Part shown: one piece after another, positions 54,611 to 63,224 of the stretch
Numbering within the stretch: position 1 is the first letter of the stretch
How the letters are laid out: every line of letters begins with the position of its first letter
Assembly (NCBI GenBank): GCA_036500845.1
Contig: DASYBJ010000189.1
Location: 1 to 64,000 of the forward strand
Direction: 5' to 3'
DNA: 64,000 nt
Source: PALSA-350 sp036500845
Lineage (GTDB): Bacteria; Acidobacteriota; Terriglobia; Terriglobales; Acidobacteriaceae
The notes under the pieces: model-generated
Database searches by the model: none
Seen by the model: only the letters and a program-made list of their open reading frames with translations
What the model was told of the DNA's origin: nothing
Translations under genes and position numbers: made by a program

Positions 54611-55603
54611 CTATTCCGGGACTTGCGGGTACGGTCGCCCGGTGTTTTGGGTCGCATAGATCATTTGTTTTACTTCCACAGATTGCAGGTCGAGCGGAAA
54701 GTCATGGGCGATACGAGCCTCTGGATTATCGAACTTGATGGAGGTCTTGTAGAGCTCGAAATGGCCGTCGCCCGCATATGGCTTGGCGCGCTCGCGCAAT
54801 GCATCCATTTGAGGGACCGACAGAGGAATAAAATCTTGCGCAATCCGCAGATTCTGCTCCAGAATCGAAAGCTCCGACACACCCGAAATCGTGGTGGCGA
54901 CGGGAAGACACATCGCATACTTGAGTAATTCCTCCGCAGTAAAGACGCCATGCTGGACCGGTTCGCCATGCCCCCCGATTGGCTTCATACCGAGCGGAGC
55001 GATCCCGCGTTCGACGAGGACGGGAAGAACTTTGTGTTCGAATGAGAAGAAGTTGAAGTCGAAGGGATTCAGCGGCATCTGTACAGCATCGAAGTGGAAG
55101 CCCGTGTTCAGCATCGCGAGATGAATGTCAGGATCCTTGTGACCTGAGAATCCGACGAAACGTACCTTGCCCTGCTCTTTCGCTTTTGATAAAGCCTCGG
55201 CAGCGCCGTTCGCTCGAATGAACAGAGCCGGATCGTTCTGGAACGACACGCCATGAATCTGCCAAAGGTCGAGGTGGTCAGTCTGCAACCTGCGCAGTGA
55301 CTGTTCCAACATCTGCATAGCCAGCGAAGCATCTCTGCCGTGCGTACATACCTTGGACATCAAAAACACGCGATCCCGCATTCCCTTTAGTCCTTTGCCA
55401 AGCCAGTCCTCAGATTTGCCGCGGTGATATTCCCAACAACAATCGAAGAAGGTTATCCCGCCATCGACGGCACGATGCACGATCTCGACCGCGGTAGTCT
55501 CGTCCTTGGCTGCGCCTAGATGATGGCCTCCCAATGCCAACGCCGAGACTTTCACATCCGTTCCGCCAAAATTGCGAAGGGGAATTGTTTTGCTCTGCTG
55601 CAT
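54611..55603 (-). CDS. Cytoplasmic aldo/keto reductase
   Basis: 330 residues, starting MQQSKTIPLRNFGGTDVKVS without any signal peptide. Tetrad residues in FFDCCWEYH (Asp, Tyr), LMSKVCTHG (Lys) and DLWQIHGV (His). It shares long stretches with the Tat-linked paralogue (KVCTHGR-D/K, NGG/NTG-Y/F-x-FD-x-VQMPLNP, IAPLGMKPIGG against LAVFGMKSMGG), so the pair arose by duplication and one copy gained or lost a Tat signal. It is the first gene of the pair; the divergent ccm operon starts about 220 bases away. Confidence 0.88.
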   Translation of the reverse strand: MQQSKTIPLRNFGGTDVKVSALALGGHHLGAAKDETTAVEIVHRAVDGGITFFDCCWEYHRGKSEDWLGKGLKGMRDRVFLMSKVCTHGRDASLAMQMLEQSLRRLQTDHLDLWQIHGVSFQNDPALFIRANGAAEALSKAKEQGKVRFVGFSGHKDPDIHLAMLNTGFHFDAVQMPLNPFDFNFFSFEHKVLPVLVERGIAPLGMKPIGGHGEPVQHGVFTAEELLKYAMCLPVATTISGVSELSILEQNLRIAQDFIPLSVPQMDALRERAKPYAGDGHFELYKTSIKFDNPEARIAHDFPLDLQSVEVKQMIYATQNTGRPYPQVPE

Positions 55604-55824
55604 ACGGAGTTTGGATGCACGACTCTGGGGACTCGGTGTGCAGTCCTTGGAGCCTCGTCACCTTGGTATTGATCCAGTCACAGGCCAGCGAGTCAACGCA
55701 ACCAGCTCGGTCGACTGAGAGGCGATGCAGTCTTCAATCATCTTGAATTTGGCCCTGAACGAAAGGGCTCTTCGATCTTTGGTGATCTCAACCGCAGCAA
55801 ACCCCGCGTACGCTCACGCAGCAC

Positions 55825-56550
55825 ATGCAGTTCTATACTCCAGAAGGAATGCCAGCAATCGTCGCCCAGCTCGAAAAGGTCTCGCGGATGTTTGGGCGGT
55901 TTCCAGCATTGCGCCAGGTTTCCATCTCCTTCGAAGTGGGCCGCTGTTACGTTCTGCTGGGTGAAAATGGCGCGGGCAAATCGACTCTCCTGCGGATTCT
56001 GGCCGGTCTCCTGCAGCCCAGCTCGGGCGCGGTCCGCGTATTTTCCGAGGAGCTCGCGGGAGCCGAAATACAGCCCGAGTTGCGCGCCCGGGTGGGCTAT
56101 ATGAGCCACGCGCCTATGCTTTACGACGAACTCTCCGCAGTTGAGAACCTGCGTTATTTCGCGAGTCTCTACCGCACATCTGCGTGCCTGACTCCAGACG
56201 AGGCTTTGCGCTCCGTGGCGCTCGATCCAGCGCTCGACCGTCCGGTAGGGCAATATTCCCAAGGCATGCGCCAGCGGGCCTCTCTGGCTCGCGTGCTGCT
56301 CCCGCAGCCTGAGTTGGTGCTCCTCGATGAACCCTTCTCAAATATGGACGCGGCCAGTGCCCGTCAGATGGTCGCGTTACTGACCGGATGGCGGGCCGCC
56401 CGGCGAACTGTCGTACTCACGACCCATCAGCGCGAGATCGCCGCTCCCCTCGCCGATTACTTCCTCACTATGGAAGCTGGGCGGCTGGTCTCAGTGGAGA
56501 CCGGACCGGCACACGCGCAGGACTCCTGGACAGAGGCGCGGCCGGTATGA
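55825..56550 (+). CDS. ccmA: Heme exporter ATP-binding protein CcmA
   Basis: 241 residues from 55825; an ATG at 55849 (MPAIVAQLEKVS) is an equally plausible start. Single ABC ATPase: Walker A GENGAGKSTLL, signature QYSQGMRQR (CcmA-type, degenerate LSGGQ), Walker B LVLLDEPFSNMD, H-loop TTHQ. First gene of the cytochrome c maturation system I cluster ccmA-ybaK-ccmB-ccmC-ccmD. CcmA powers release of holo-CcmE from CcmC/CcmD. Stop overlaps the ybaK start by ATGA. Confidence 0.88.
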   Translation: MQFYTPEGMPAIVAQLEKVSRMFGRFPALRQVSISFEVGRCYVLLGENGAGKSTLLRILAGLLQPSSGAVRVFSEELAGAEIQPELRARVGYMSHAPMLYDELSAVENLRYFASLYRTSACLTPDEALRSVALDPALDRPVGQYSQGMRQRASLARVLLPQPELVLLDEPFSNMDAASARQMVALLTGWRAARRTVVLTTHQREIAAPLADYFLTMEAGRLVSVETGPAHAQDSWTEARPV

Positions 56551-57032
56551 AGAAGACGAATGCCGCCCGAATTCTCGATAACCTCGGCATCCACTATTCA
56601 CTGCAAGAGTACGAGGTCGATCCGGTAGATCTCGCGGCGACTACGGTTGCCCGCAAAATTGGCCTGCCGCCTGAACAGGTTTTCAAAACGCTGCTGACCA
56701 CGACCGGTCCGGGCGAATACGCGTTCGCGGTGATTCCCGGCAACGCGGAACTCGACTTCAAGAAGCTCGCGCGGGCGGCGGGTGTTCGCAAAACGGAAAT
56801 GGTAAGCCTCAAGGATGTGCAGCCCCTGACCGGCTACGTTCGAGGCGGCGTGACGGTATTCGGCGCAGCCAAAAATTTTCCCACTTACGCCGATGAAACA
56901 ATCGAGCTCTTCGATCGCATCTCCGTCTCGGCCGGACAACGCGGAACGCAGATTTTGCTGAGCCCGGGCGATTATCTCCGGGCCACCGAAGCCAAAGTTG
57001 CAGACCTCAGGAAAGAATCGGCGCATTCGTGA
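56547..57032 (+). CDS. ybaK: YbaK/EbsC-type Cys-tRNA(Pro) deacylase
   Basis: 161 residues from the ATG at 56547, in an ATGA overlap with ccmA. It begins MKKTNAARILDNLGIHYSL, with GLPPEQVFKTLL, FAVIPGNAELDFKKLA, GGVTVFGAAK and ILLSPGDYLRAT. The YbaK/ProX fold trans-edits mischarged aminoacyl-tRNA, classically Cys-tRNA(Pro). It sits inside the heme exporter operon, between ccmA and ccmB, overlapping both (ATGA and GTGA), which is unusual and suggests co-regulation. A function in heme handling is not implied by the family. Confidence 0.9.
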   Translation: MKKTNAARILDNLGIHYSLQEYEVDPVDLAATTVARKIGLPPEQVFKTLLTTTGPGEYAFAVIPGNAELDFKKLARAAGVRKTEMVSLKDVQPLTGYVRGGVTVFGAAKNFPTYADETIELFDRISVSAGQRGTQILLSPGDYLRATEAKVADLRKESAHS

Positions 57033-57730
57033 ACCCACAAATCATCACTCAGCCCGCCCCTGCGCGGCCTTACCTGCTGATTCATCTCGCAAAGGATCTG
57101 CGAATCGAATGGCGCTCGAAAGACGCGCTCAACTCGATGCTCTTCTTCTCCCTGTTGGTGGTGGTTCTCTTCAGCCTGGCCTTTGATCCGACCGCTGCGG
57201 TCTCGCGGCAGATTTCCGGGGGTATCCTATGTGTTGCGACCCTCTTCGCTGCGGTCACGGCGCTGAATCAAGCCTGGACCCGAGAGCTGCGCCATCAGAT
57301 GCTCGACGCCCAACGGATGGCGCCAGCACCCGCCTCCTCGCTTTTTTTGGCAAAAGTGGTGGCCAATTTCCTATTTGTTTCGGCAGTTCAGATCATTTTG
57401 GCGCCTCTATTTGCGATCTTCTACAACCTGCATCCGCTTGGTCAGAGCTGGCTGCTGGCCCTCATCCTACCGCTCGGGACTTGGGCACTCGTGGTCAACG
57501 GCACCTTTTTCGCGGCACTCTCCATCCGCACGCGAAACCGGGAGCTCTTGCTCCCTTTGCTACTTTTCCCTATCTTTATTCCGGCGCTTCTAGGGATGGT
57601 TCAGGCCTCGACGGCGGTCCTAACGGGGGAAGCAGACCCCGGACTTTGGATCAAGCTCCTGGCCGGATACGATGTAATCTTCACGACGGCGAGCATCCTG
57701 CTATTTGCCACAATTCTGCACGCCGAATAA
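57029..57730 (+). CDS. ccmB: Heme exporter permease CcmB
   Basis: 233 residues from a GTG at 57029, overlapping the ybaK stop (GTGA). Six hydrophobic spans are visible. CcmB markers: KDLRIEWRSKDALNSMLFFSLLV near the start, QRMAPAPASSLFLAKVVANFLF, ALSIRTRNRELLLPLLLFPIF and the C-terminal DVIFTTASILLFATILHAE. Together with CcmA it forms the ABC complex acting on CcmC-bound holo-CcmE during cytochrome c maturation. Confidence 0.9.
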   Translation: MNPQIITQPAPARPYLLIHLAKDLRIEWRSKDALNSMLFFSLLVVVLFSLAFDPTAAVSRQISGGILCVATLFAAVTALNQAWTRELRHQMLDAQRMAPAPASSLFLAKVVANFLFVSAVQIILAPLFAIFYNLHPLGQSWLLALILPLGTWALVVNGTFFAALSIRTRNRELLLPLLLFPIFIPALLGMVQASTAVLTGEADPGLWIKLLAGYDVIFTTASILLFATILHAE

Positions 57731-57785
57731 GAACTCCGTACGGCCTCCCCGGAATGGTCTAAACTGAAAAATGGGAGTAGGCGTC

Positions 57786-58493
57786 ATGAAGACCTTCCGC
57801 TGGATTTGGCTCGCGCTAACCATCGGCCTGCTTGGTTATGGCTTCTATCAAGCGATGTATGTCGTGCCCACCGAAGCAACGATGGGCGAGATTCAGCGTA
57901 TCTTCTACTACCACCTGCCCTCGTGGTTTGCGATGTCGCTCTTTTTCGCCGTAAACCTCGGTGCCTCGATCACCTATCTGGCTTGCCGTCGGACCAACCC
58001 TCTTCGCGCGCTCAGTGCGGACGCTCTTGCGCTCGCCTCAGCCGAAATTGGCGTGGTTTTCTGCACGGTAGGATTGGTAACCGGTTCGCTCTGGGCGCGT
58101 CCCGTATGGGGTATCTGGTGGACCTGGGATGAGCGCCTGACCAGCACTTTGGTCTTGTGGCTCATTTACGTAAGCTACATCCTGCTTCGCCATTTCGCGG
58201 ATGGCGAACAGATGCGGACGCTAGCCGCAGTGCTCGCAATTTTTGGCTATATCGACGTCCCGATCGTGTACTTCTCGACTCGATGGTGGCGCACGCAACA
58301 TCCTGGACCCGTCATCGGTGGTGGCGGCCTCGATCCCAGCATGTGGCCTGGCATTTTATGGAACGCTGCTGCGTTTCTGGCCTGGGGTACCTTCGTCGTT
58401 GGCCTTCGCTACGGAATTGAGCGTCGCAGGCAGCTTGCCGAGCAGCGGGCCTCATTGCACGCATTGGAAGCCACGCTCGAGCTCACAAAATAG
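57786..58493 (+). CDS. ccmC: Heme handling protein CcmC (WWD domain)
   Basis: 235 residues from the ATG at 57786, which has GGGAGTAGG upstream; an earlier ATG at 57771 has no such site. Six membrane spans with the tryptophan-rich periplasmic signature WGIWWTWDERLTSTLVLW and heme-ligand His residues in the flanking loops (YYHLPSW; RTQHPGPV). CcmC delivers heme to CcmE. Typical length 240. It follows ccmB by about 50 bases. Confidence 0.9.
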   Translation: MKTFRWIWLALTIGLLGYGFYQAMYVVPTEATMGEIQRIFYYHLPSWFAMSLFFAVNLGASITYLACRRTNPLRALSADALALASAEIGVVFCTVGLVTGSLWARPVWGIWWTWDERLTSTLVLWLIYVSYILLRHFADGEQMRTLAAVLAIFGYIDVPIVYFSTRWWRTQHPGPVIGGGGLDPSMWPGILWNAAAFLAWGTFVVGLRYGIERRRQLAEQRASLHALEATLELTK

Positions 58494-58501
58494 GAACAGC
58501 C

Positions 58502-58642
58502 ATGGCTCACCGTCACCTTGTGCTCGCATATGTTGCCGCAATTACGATCCACCTCGGATATCTCGGTTGGATGGGCTTGAAGTATCGCGCACTGCGCAGG
58601 CTAGAGACAGAGTTTCCGGCGTATGCGCCAGACCCGGAGTAG
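58502..58642 (+). CDS. ccmD: CcmD-like small membrane protein
   Basis: 46 residues, starting 9 bases after the ccmC stop with AGGAACAGCC as ribosome-binding site. One membrane helix (LVLAYVAAITIHLGYLGW) is followed by a short cytoplasmic tail LKYRALRRLETEF. Size, topology, charge and position right after ccmC match CcmD, which stabilises holo-CcmE with CcmC. Sequence conservation in CcmD is low, so identification rests on context. Confidence 0.7.
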   Translation: MAHRHLVLAYVAAITIHLGYLGWMGLKYRALRRLETEFPAYAPDPE

Positions 58643-58666
58643 AACAGCTCTGGCCTGGCCACTTAG

Positions 58667-59584
58667 CTAGGGAGCCTTGGCCTCTGCTTGGCGTAGGAGT
58701 TCTTCTTCCGGTTCGATATGAACCATCACGGCTGATACTTTCCCTACACGGTCGAGCACCCGATTTTCGACATCGTGAGCGATGCGATGTCCCTCTCGAA
58801 CGGTCAAGTCGCCGCGTACCACTACATGCAAGTCAACGTAATAGCGGAATCCGACCTTGCGCACGAAGCACTTCTCCAGGCCGATCACCGATGGAACTGA
58901 CTTCGCGACCCAGCGCACTCGCTGCTCAACGTCAGGCGCAGGGGCCGCATCGAGAAGCTCGGCCAATGGCTTCCTGAGCTGACGCCAGCCGCCGAAGAAG
59001 ATGACCGGCGCGGCACACAGTGCGGCCCAATCATCGGCTGTAGGATCGCCTGTCAACACCGCTGCTGAAATCCCAATAAACGCGAAAGCGGAGGTGATCG
59101 CATCACTGAAGTGATGCAAAGCGTCGCCCATCAGAGCAGTGCTCTCGATCCTGCTGCTCACTCGCGAGACATAACGAGACAGCAGAGCCTTGATCGCGAC
59201 CACGGAGATGAGCACCCACAACGTGTAAGTCTGGGGAAGTTTGTGAGGAGTGCGGATCAGCGCAATGCTCTCCGCGGCAATCGCCAAGCCTGCAGCCATC
59301 AGGGCCACACCCACGATCACGCCGGCGATCGGCTCTGCTTTGCCGTGCCCGTAAGGATGGTCCTTGTCTGGAGGTTTGATTGCGAAGCGTAGTCCCCAAT
59401 AGACGACCGAGGAACTGATGACATCGGAGAAGGATTCGATTCCATCGGCTACCAGGGCAAAAGAATGTCCGATAATGCCGGCGAAGCACTTTAGTAAGGC
59501 TAAAAGCCCATTGGCCACGATGCCGACTAGTGAAGACCGTATCCCGCGCTGAACCATCTGTTCCGTTGTCGGCGCGCTTGTCAT
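58667..59584 (-). CDS. Cation diffusion facilitator (metal efflux) protein
   Basis: About 305 residues from the ATG at 59584 (MTSAPTTEQM); ATGs at 59632 and 59737 would lengthen a hydrophilic N terminus. Six membrane spans; metal-site signature HSFALVADGIESFSDVISS in helix 2 (family Asp/His residues), HPYGHGKAEPI in the loop, ALMGDALHHFSDAITS in helix 5 (HxxxD), and a C-terminal CDF dimerisation domain with a VHIEPEEE ending. CDF proteins export Zn2+, Co2+, Fe2+ or Mn2+ by H+ antiport; specificity is not assigned. Convergent with ccmD. Confidence 0.9.
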   Translation of the reverse strand: MTSAPTTEQMVQRGIRSSLVGIVANGLLALLKCFAGIIGHSFALVADGIESFSDVISSSVVYWGLRFAIKPPDKDHPYGHGKAEPIAGVIVGVALMAAGLAIAAESIALIRTPHKLPQTYTLWVLISVVAIKALLSRYVSRVSSRIESTALMGDALHHFSDAITSAFAFIGISAAVLTGDPTADDWAALCAAPVIFFGGWRQLRKPLAELLDAAPAPDVEQRVRWVAKSVPSVIGLEKCFVRKVGFRYYVDLHVVVRGDLTVREGHRIAHDVENRVLDRVGKVSAVMVHIEPEEELLRQAEAKAP

Positions 59585-59802
59585 TGAATCTTTGTGCCCC
59601 CCAAGGTCTCTGTCATCCCTGGATTTGCTCATTCTAGAGCATTTCCCGAATCGGCTGTCGAGGCTCCAGTCGTCTGGGTCAAGTGCATGCCATATTCGTT
59701 TCCATACGCTACACGTCCGGAAGTCATGCTGGAGCAAGCTTCAGGGCGGTATCGGCGGCACACGACCTTGCCGCATTCTGCCGATTCTCAATAAACTTGG
59801 GT

Positions 59803-60144
59803 ATGGAGGCGCAATTGCAGCGTTTTCTAAAGGTAGCTCTGGTCTTTGAGATTTCGGGCGTAATCTGGCTCTCAATCCTGATGGGAAATTTCTTTTACCG
59901 GGCCTACGACACCTCAAGCAACGAACATCTACCCGTAAGTTTCCTGGCAGCGCTGGTCATTCTTGTGCTCGGGATTCAACAGACGGCGATGTCTTTTCGC
60001 CGTGAGAAGCTACGGGCAGCCTCAAGTCTTGCTGGCCGACAGGATTCCTCGCTCCGGGTGCGCGTCGCACATACGACACTGATAGTGTTACTTTTGGTCG
60101 CCTTCTCTGTCCTTGCGATCATTCTCCAACACCGTCTTCGCTAA
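59803..60144 (+). CDS. Small membrane protein, three predicted helices
   Basis: 113 residues from the ATG at 59803 (MEAQLQRFLKVALVFEISG). Hydrophobic segments at about 10-32, 46-66 and 90-112. A glutamate and a FFYRAY turn follow the first helix; the loop between helices 2 and 3 is positively charged (FRREKLRAAS). No family recognised. It is divergent from the cation efflux gene. The frame continues back to 59683 without support. Confidence 0.6.
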   Translation: MEAQLQRFLKVALVFEISGVIWLSILMGNFFYRAYDTSSNEHLPVSFLAALVILVLGIQQTAMSFRREKLRAASSLAGRQDSSLRVRVAHTTLIVLLLVAFSVLAIILQHRLR

Positions 60145-60244
60145 GCTGCTCGGCGGAAGCGCGTCACGGCGTCCGATCGATCGGTGCCCAAGCCGAAACA
60201 ATCGATTCTTGCAAACTCTCACGACCGCTCTCCTGCTTGAGAGC

Positions 60245-60283
60245 AAAAAAACAACGAAGCCACCATTCCGGTGACCTCGTTGT
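60245..60283 (-). terminator. Intrinsic terminator on the minus strand ahead of aroF
   Basis: On the minus strand ACAACGA and TCGTTGT form a 7-bp outer stem (60277-60283 with 60251-60257) and CACC/GGTG an inner stem with loop GGAAT, followed by seven T residues (plus-strand A at 60245-60251). This is a canonical rho-independent terminator. No minus-strand gene precedes it except a short ORF with a good start at 60354 (MKGSTTCFFLLGQEPTKNAA), whose frame runs through the hairpin. An orphan small RNA or leader of about 100 nt is therefore possible. Confidence 0.65.
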
Positions 60284-60562
60284 CCGAGGAGGGTTGCTGC
60301 ATTTTTGGTGGGTTCTTGACCCAGCAAAAAGAAGCAGGTAGTGCTTCCTTTCATGTAGACACCTTTCGCGACTGCAAAGTTTCGTGGTTTCGCAATTTCC
60401 TGCCGCAGCTCTCTCGCGCTGGACTTTGATGGCGCCGGTTTGCTGCCCTGCTATACAAGCCAGTACACTGAATTTCCAGGGCCTTGCAAGCCAGATTCTG
60501 CAAACGGGCCGGAAAATGAGTTCTAAGCATTAAGGAAACGGTTCCAGGAAGGGTCGTTTTTC

Positions 60563-61618
60563 ATGTTAGTCGTTATGAAACCGCAGGCCACGCCTGAAGA
60601 GATCCGAGCAGTCTGCGAACAGATCGAACGGCTTGGCTTTCGCGCTCATCCGATGCCTGGCGCACAGCGCACCGCAGTCGGCATCACCGGGAACCAAGGC
60701 ATCATCGAACAGGGCAATCTCGACGAATTGGCGGGCGTGGCTGAGGTCATCGAAGTTTCGAAGCCCTATAAACTTGTCAGCCGCGACTTGAAATCGGAAA
60801 ACACTGTCATCGCCTTCCCTGGTACGAACGCAACGATCGGCGGACGGGACTTAGCCATTATCGCCGGCCCGTGCTCGATCGAATCCCGGGAGCAGGCCTT
60901 CGCTGTCGCGGAGCAAGTTGCTCGAGCCGGAGCCCAGTTTTTTCGGGGTGGCGCCTATAAGCCGCGCACCTCTCCTTATGCCTTCCAGGGTCTGGGAGAG
61001 GCCGGACTGAAAATCATGGCTGAGGTCCGAGAGGCGTTCGGCCTGCGCATTGTGACCGAGGCGCTGGATAACGAAAGTCTCGATCTCGTCGAACGCTACG
61101 CCGACGTGATTCAGATCGGCGCACGGAACATGCAGAACTTCTCTTTGCTGAAGCGGGCTGGCAAAACGCGGAAGCCGGTGCTGCTCAAGCGAGGGATGGC
61201 GGCCACGTTGGAGGAGCTGCTCATGGCCGCGGAATATGTCATGAGCGAAGGCAATTATCAGGTGGCTCTCTGCGAGCGCGGAGTGCGGACATTCGCCGAC
61301 CACACACGGAATACACTCGACCTCAGCATCGTGCCCGCAGTTCAGCGGTTGAGCCATTTGCCGATCCTGGTCGATCCTAGCCACGGAACCGGCAAACGAA
61401 ACAAGGTATTGCCTCTGGCTCGTGCAGCGGTTGCAGTGGGCGCGGATGGGCTAATCGTTGAGGTCCACCACCAGCCTGACAAGGCTCTTTCCGACGGCGC
61501 CCAGTCCATCTACCCTGAGCAATTTGTTCAACTCATGGACGAGGTCTCGCAAATCGCGGAGGTCGTGCATCGTCACGTTCTTCGCGGCATTACCGTGAAC
61601 GAGCATGCCATGCGATGA
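60563..61618 (+). CDS. aroF: DAHP synthase, type I-beta with N-terminal ACT-like domain
   Basis: 351 residues; AGGAAGGG about 9 bases before the ATG. The first 90 residues form the ferredoxin-like/ACT-related regulatory domain (LVVMKPQATPEEIRAV). The catalytic barrel has IIAGPCSIES, FFRGGAYKPRTSP, GARNMQNF, LLKRGM and DPSHGTGKR motifs of the I-beta class. It condenses phosphoenolpyruvate and erythrose 4-phosphate to DAHP, the first step of the shikimate pathway; feedback control is via the N-terminal domain. ATGA overlap with the following lipoprotein gene. Confidence 0.95.
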   Translation: MLVVMKPQATPEEIRAVCEQIERLGFRAHPMPGAQRTAVGITGNQGIIEQGNLDELAGVAEVIEVSKPYKLVSRDLKSENTVIAFPGTNATIGGRDLAIIAGPCSIESREQAFAVAEQVARAGAQFFRGGAYKPRTSPYAFQGLGEAGLKIMAEVREAFGLRIVTEALDNESLDLVERYADVIQIGARNMQNFSLLKRAGKTRKPVLLKRGMAATLEELLMAAEYVMSEGNYQVALCERGVRTFADHTRNTLDLSIVPAVQRLSHLPILVDPSHGTGKRNKVLPLARAAVAVGADGLIVEVHHQPDKALSDGAQSIYPEQFVQLMDEVSQIAEVVHRHVLRGITVNEHAMR

Positions 61619-62754
61619 AAGCGGCGCAGTTGCTCATGCTGACGGCTATGGCTGCCGGCATTGTGGGGTGCCAGCAGCGGGGCCTTCCTAGCTATCCAGC
61701 TGGTTACCGCGAATACGCCTACATTACGAATAGCGGAAGTAACACCGTTACGGTGCTCGATGTCGTCAATATGCGGCAGGATCGGGTCATCGCAGTGGGC
61801 AACGATCCGAGTGGCATCACTCCGAATCCTCCGAGGCGCGAGGTCTACGTCGTCAACTCCGGGAGCGGGACGGTGAGCGTCATCAACGCTGAGTCGAACA
61901 CCGTGGCGGCTACAATTCGAGTCCATAAGCAGCCATACTTTATCGACGTGGATGCGCACGGGCGCCGTGGCTACGTCGCGAACTCCGGCTCCAATAATGT
62001 CTCCGTTCTAGAGCTGGCATCCCGCAAAGAAATCGCCGTGATTGGCGCCGGAGAGGCTCCGGGACTGGCACGGATCGCGCCTGGTGATCACGCTCTGGTC
62101 ATCACCAATCGTGTGAGCGGTAGCGTGAGCATCGCCGATCCGCAGACGTTCAAGGTACGGAGCACTTTCGATCACTGTCCTGGCGCGACAGACGCTGTGA
62201 TTCTGCCCGACTCTTCCAAGACCTTCATCGCCTGCTCAGGCGGCCACCAGATCATGGTAGTGGCACTGGCCCACGCTGGGGCCGACGGCGCGATTCCCGA
62301 CCGTTTGCTGACATTCCTGGATGTTGGGAACAGTCCGGTACATCTCGCTCTCAAACCCGATGGAGGCGAGATCTTCGTTTCGAACTACGACAGCGACACA
62401 GTCTCAGAGATCGCTACGCAATCGAATGAGGTCGGCGGCGCATATCTGGTGGGCCCTCATCCCTCACACGGCGTCGTGACCGCAGACAATTCCCTGCTCT
62501 ACTTCAGCAACTTCAGCACCAGTCGGGTCGGGATCTACAGCATCGATGACGGCAAGCTGGGAGATTCGGTGCGAGTCGGCGAGGGCCCGGACGCACTTGC
62601 TTTTTCCGCCGAAGGACATCTTCTCTTTGTGGCTGACGCGCTGTCCGGCGACATCGCCGTCATACGCACAGATGTTCCCCATCCATGGCTGCTGACGCTC
62701 TTCCCCGCAGGTCGGAAACCCTCCGACATCGCAATCGAAGCCTTCCACCTCTAG
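61615..62754 (+). CDS. YncE-like beta-propeller, probable lipoprotein
   Basis: 379 residues from an ATG that overlaps the aroF stop (ATGA). The N terminus MKAAQLLMLTAMAAGIVGCQ ends in a lipobox-like GIVGC, so membrane-anchored export is likely. The mature part repeats the YncE/40-residue YVTN pattern: REYAYITNSGSNTVTVLD, RREVYVVNSGSGTVSVIN, GRRGYVANSGSNNVSVLE, GEIFVSNYDSDTVSEIA and others, giving about seven blades. Ligand unknown. Coupling to an aromatic-biosynthesis enzyme is odd and may only be genomic convenience. Confidence 0.85.
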   Translation: MKAAQLLMLTAMAAGIVGCQQRGLPSYPAGYREYAYITNSGSNTVTVLDVVNMRQDRVIAVGNDPSGITPNPPRREVYVVNSGSGTVSVINAESNTVAATIRVHKQPYFIDVDAHGRRGYVANSGSNNVSVLELASRKEIAVIGAGEAPGLARIAPGDHALVITNRVSGSVSIADPQTFKVRSTFDHCPGATDAVILPDSSKTFIACSGGHQIMVVALAHAGADGAIPDRLLTFLDVGNSPVHLALKPDGGEIFVSNYDSDTVSEIATQSNEVGGAYLVGPHPSHGVVTADNSLLYFSNFSTSRVGIYSIDDGKLGDSVRVGEGPDALAFSAEGHLLFVADALSGDIAVIRTDVPHPWLLTLFPAGRKPSDIAIEAFHL

Positions 62755-62805
62755 ATAGTAGGATAGGGCAAAGCGGAGACTCTCACCGAGAGTGGGACCA
62801 CTGGT

Positions 62806-63177
62806 ATGACAGATACAAAAAAAGAAATCCTGGATTGCGAAGCAAGAATAAGATTAGCCGACGCCAGCCCGGAACCAGACACGAGTTCAATCCTCAATGA
62901 TCTTCTCTCCGATGACGCAGTTCTTGTCGGACCTCAAGGACAAATTTTCACGAAATCTTTTATTCTCGATGCCCACCGTCCGCCTAACAAGGTGTTCTTC
63001 GACCATGTCGCGGTCACCGAAATGGTGGTTCGCGATCTGGGAACTGCCGCAGCCGTCAGCTGCCGCGCTGAGTTCCAGAGAGCGGGTCAAACTTTCTCTC
63101 TACGTTGCACTCGGGTCTGGCATAAAGAGAACGGGAGTTGGAGAATTGTTTTAGGTACTGTTACGGGCGTCACCTAG
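62806..63177 (+). CDS. NTF2-like (SnoaL/DUF4440-type) protein
   Basis: 123 residues. Helix-rich start MTDTKKEILDCEARIRLAD, then LLSDDAVLVGPQGQIFTKSF and a beta-sheet end TFSLRCTRVWHKENGSWRIV. The W-H/K-x-x-x-GSWRIV strand is characteristic of the DUF4440/SnoaL-like cone fold. Members include small catalytic and binding proteins; no substrate inferred. No signal peptide. Confidence 0.75.
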   Translation: MTDTKKEILDCEARIRLADASPEPDTSSILNDLLSDDAVLVGPQGQIFTKSFILDAHRPPNKVFFDHVAVTEMVVRDLGTAAAVSCRAEFQRAGQTFSLRCTRVWHKENGSWRIVLGTVTGVT

Positions 63178-63224
63178 ATGCCGCATTTACCGATTACGCT
63201 CTACCCAGGTCACGAAAACTCCTC

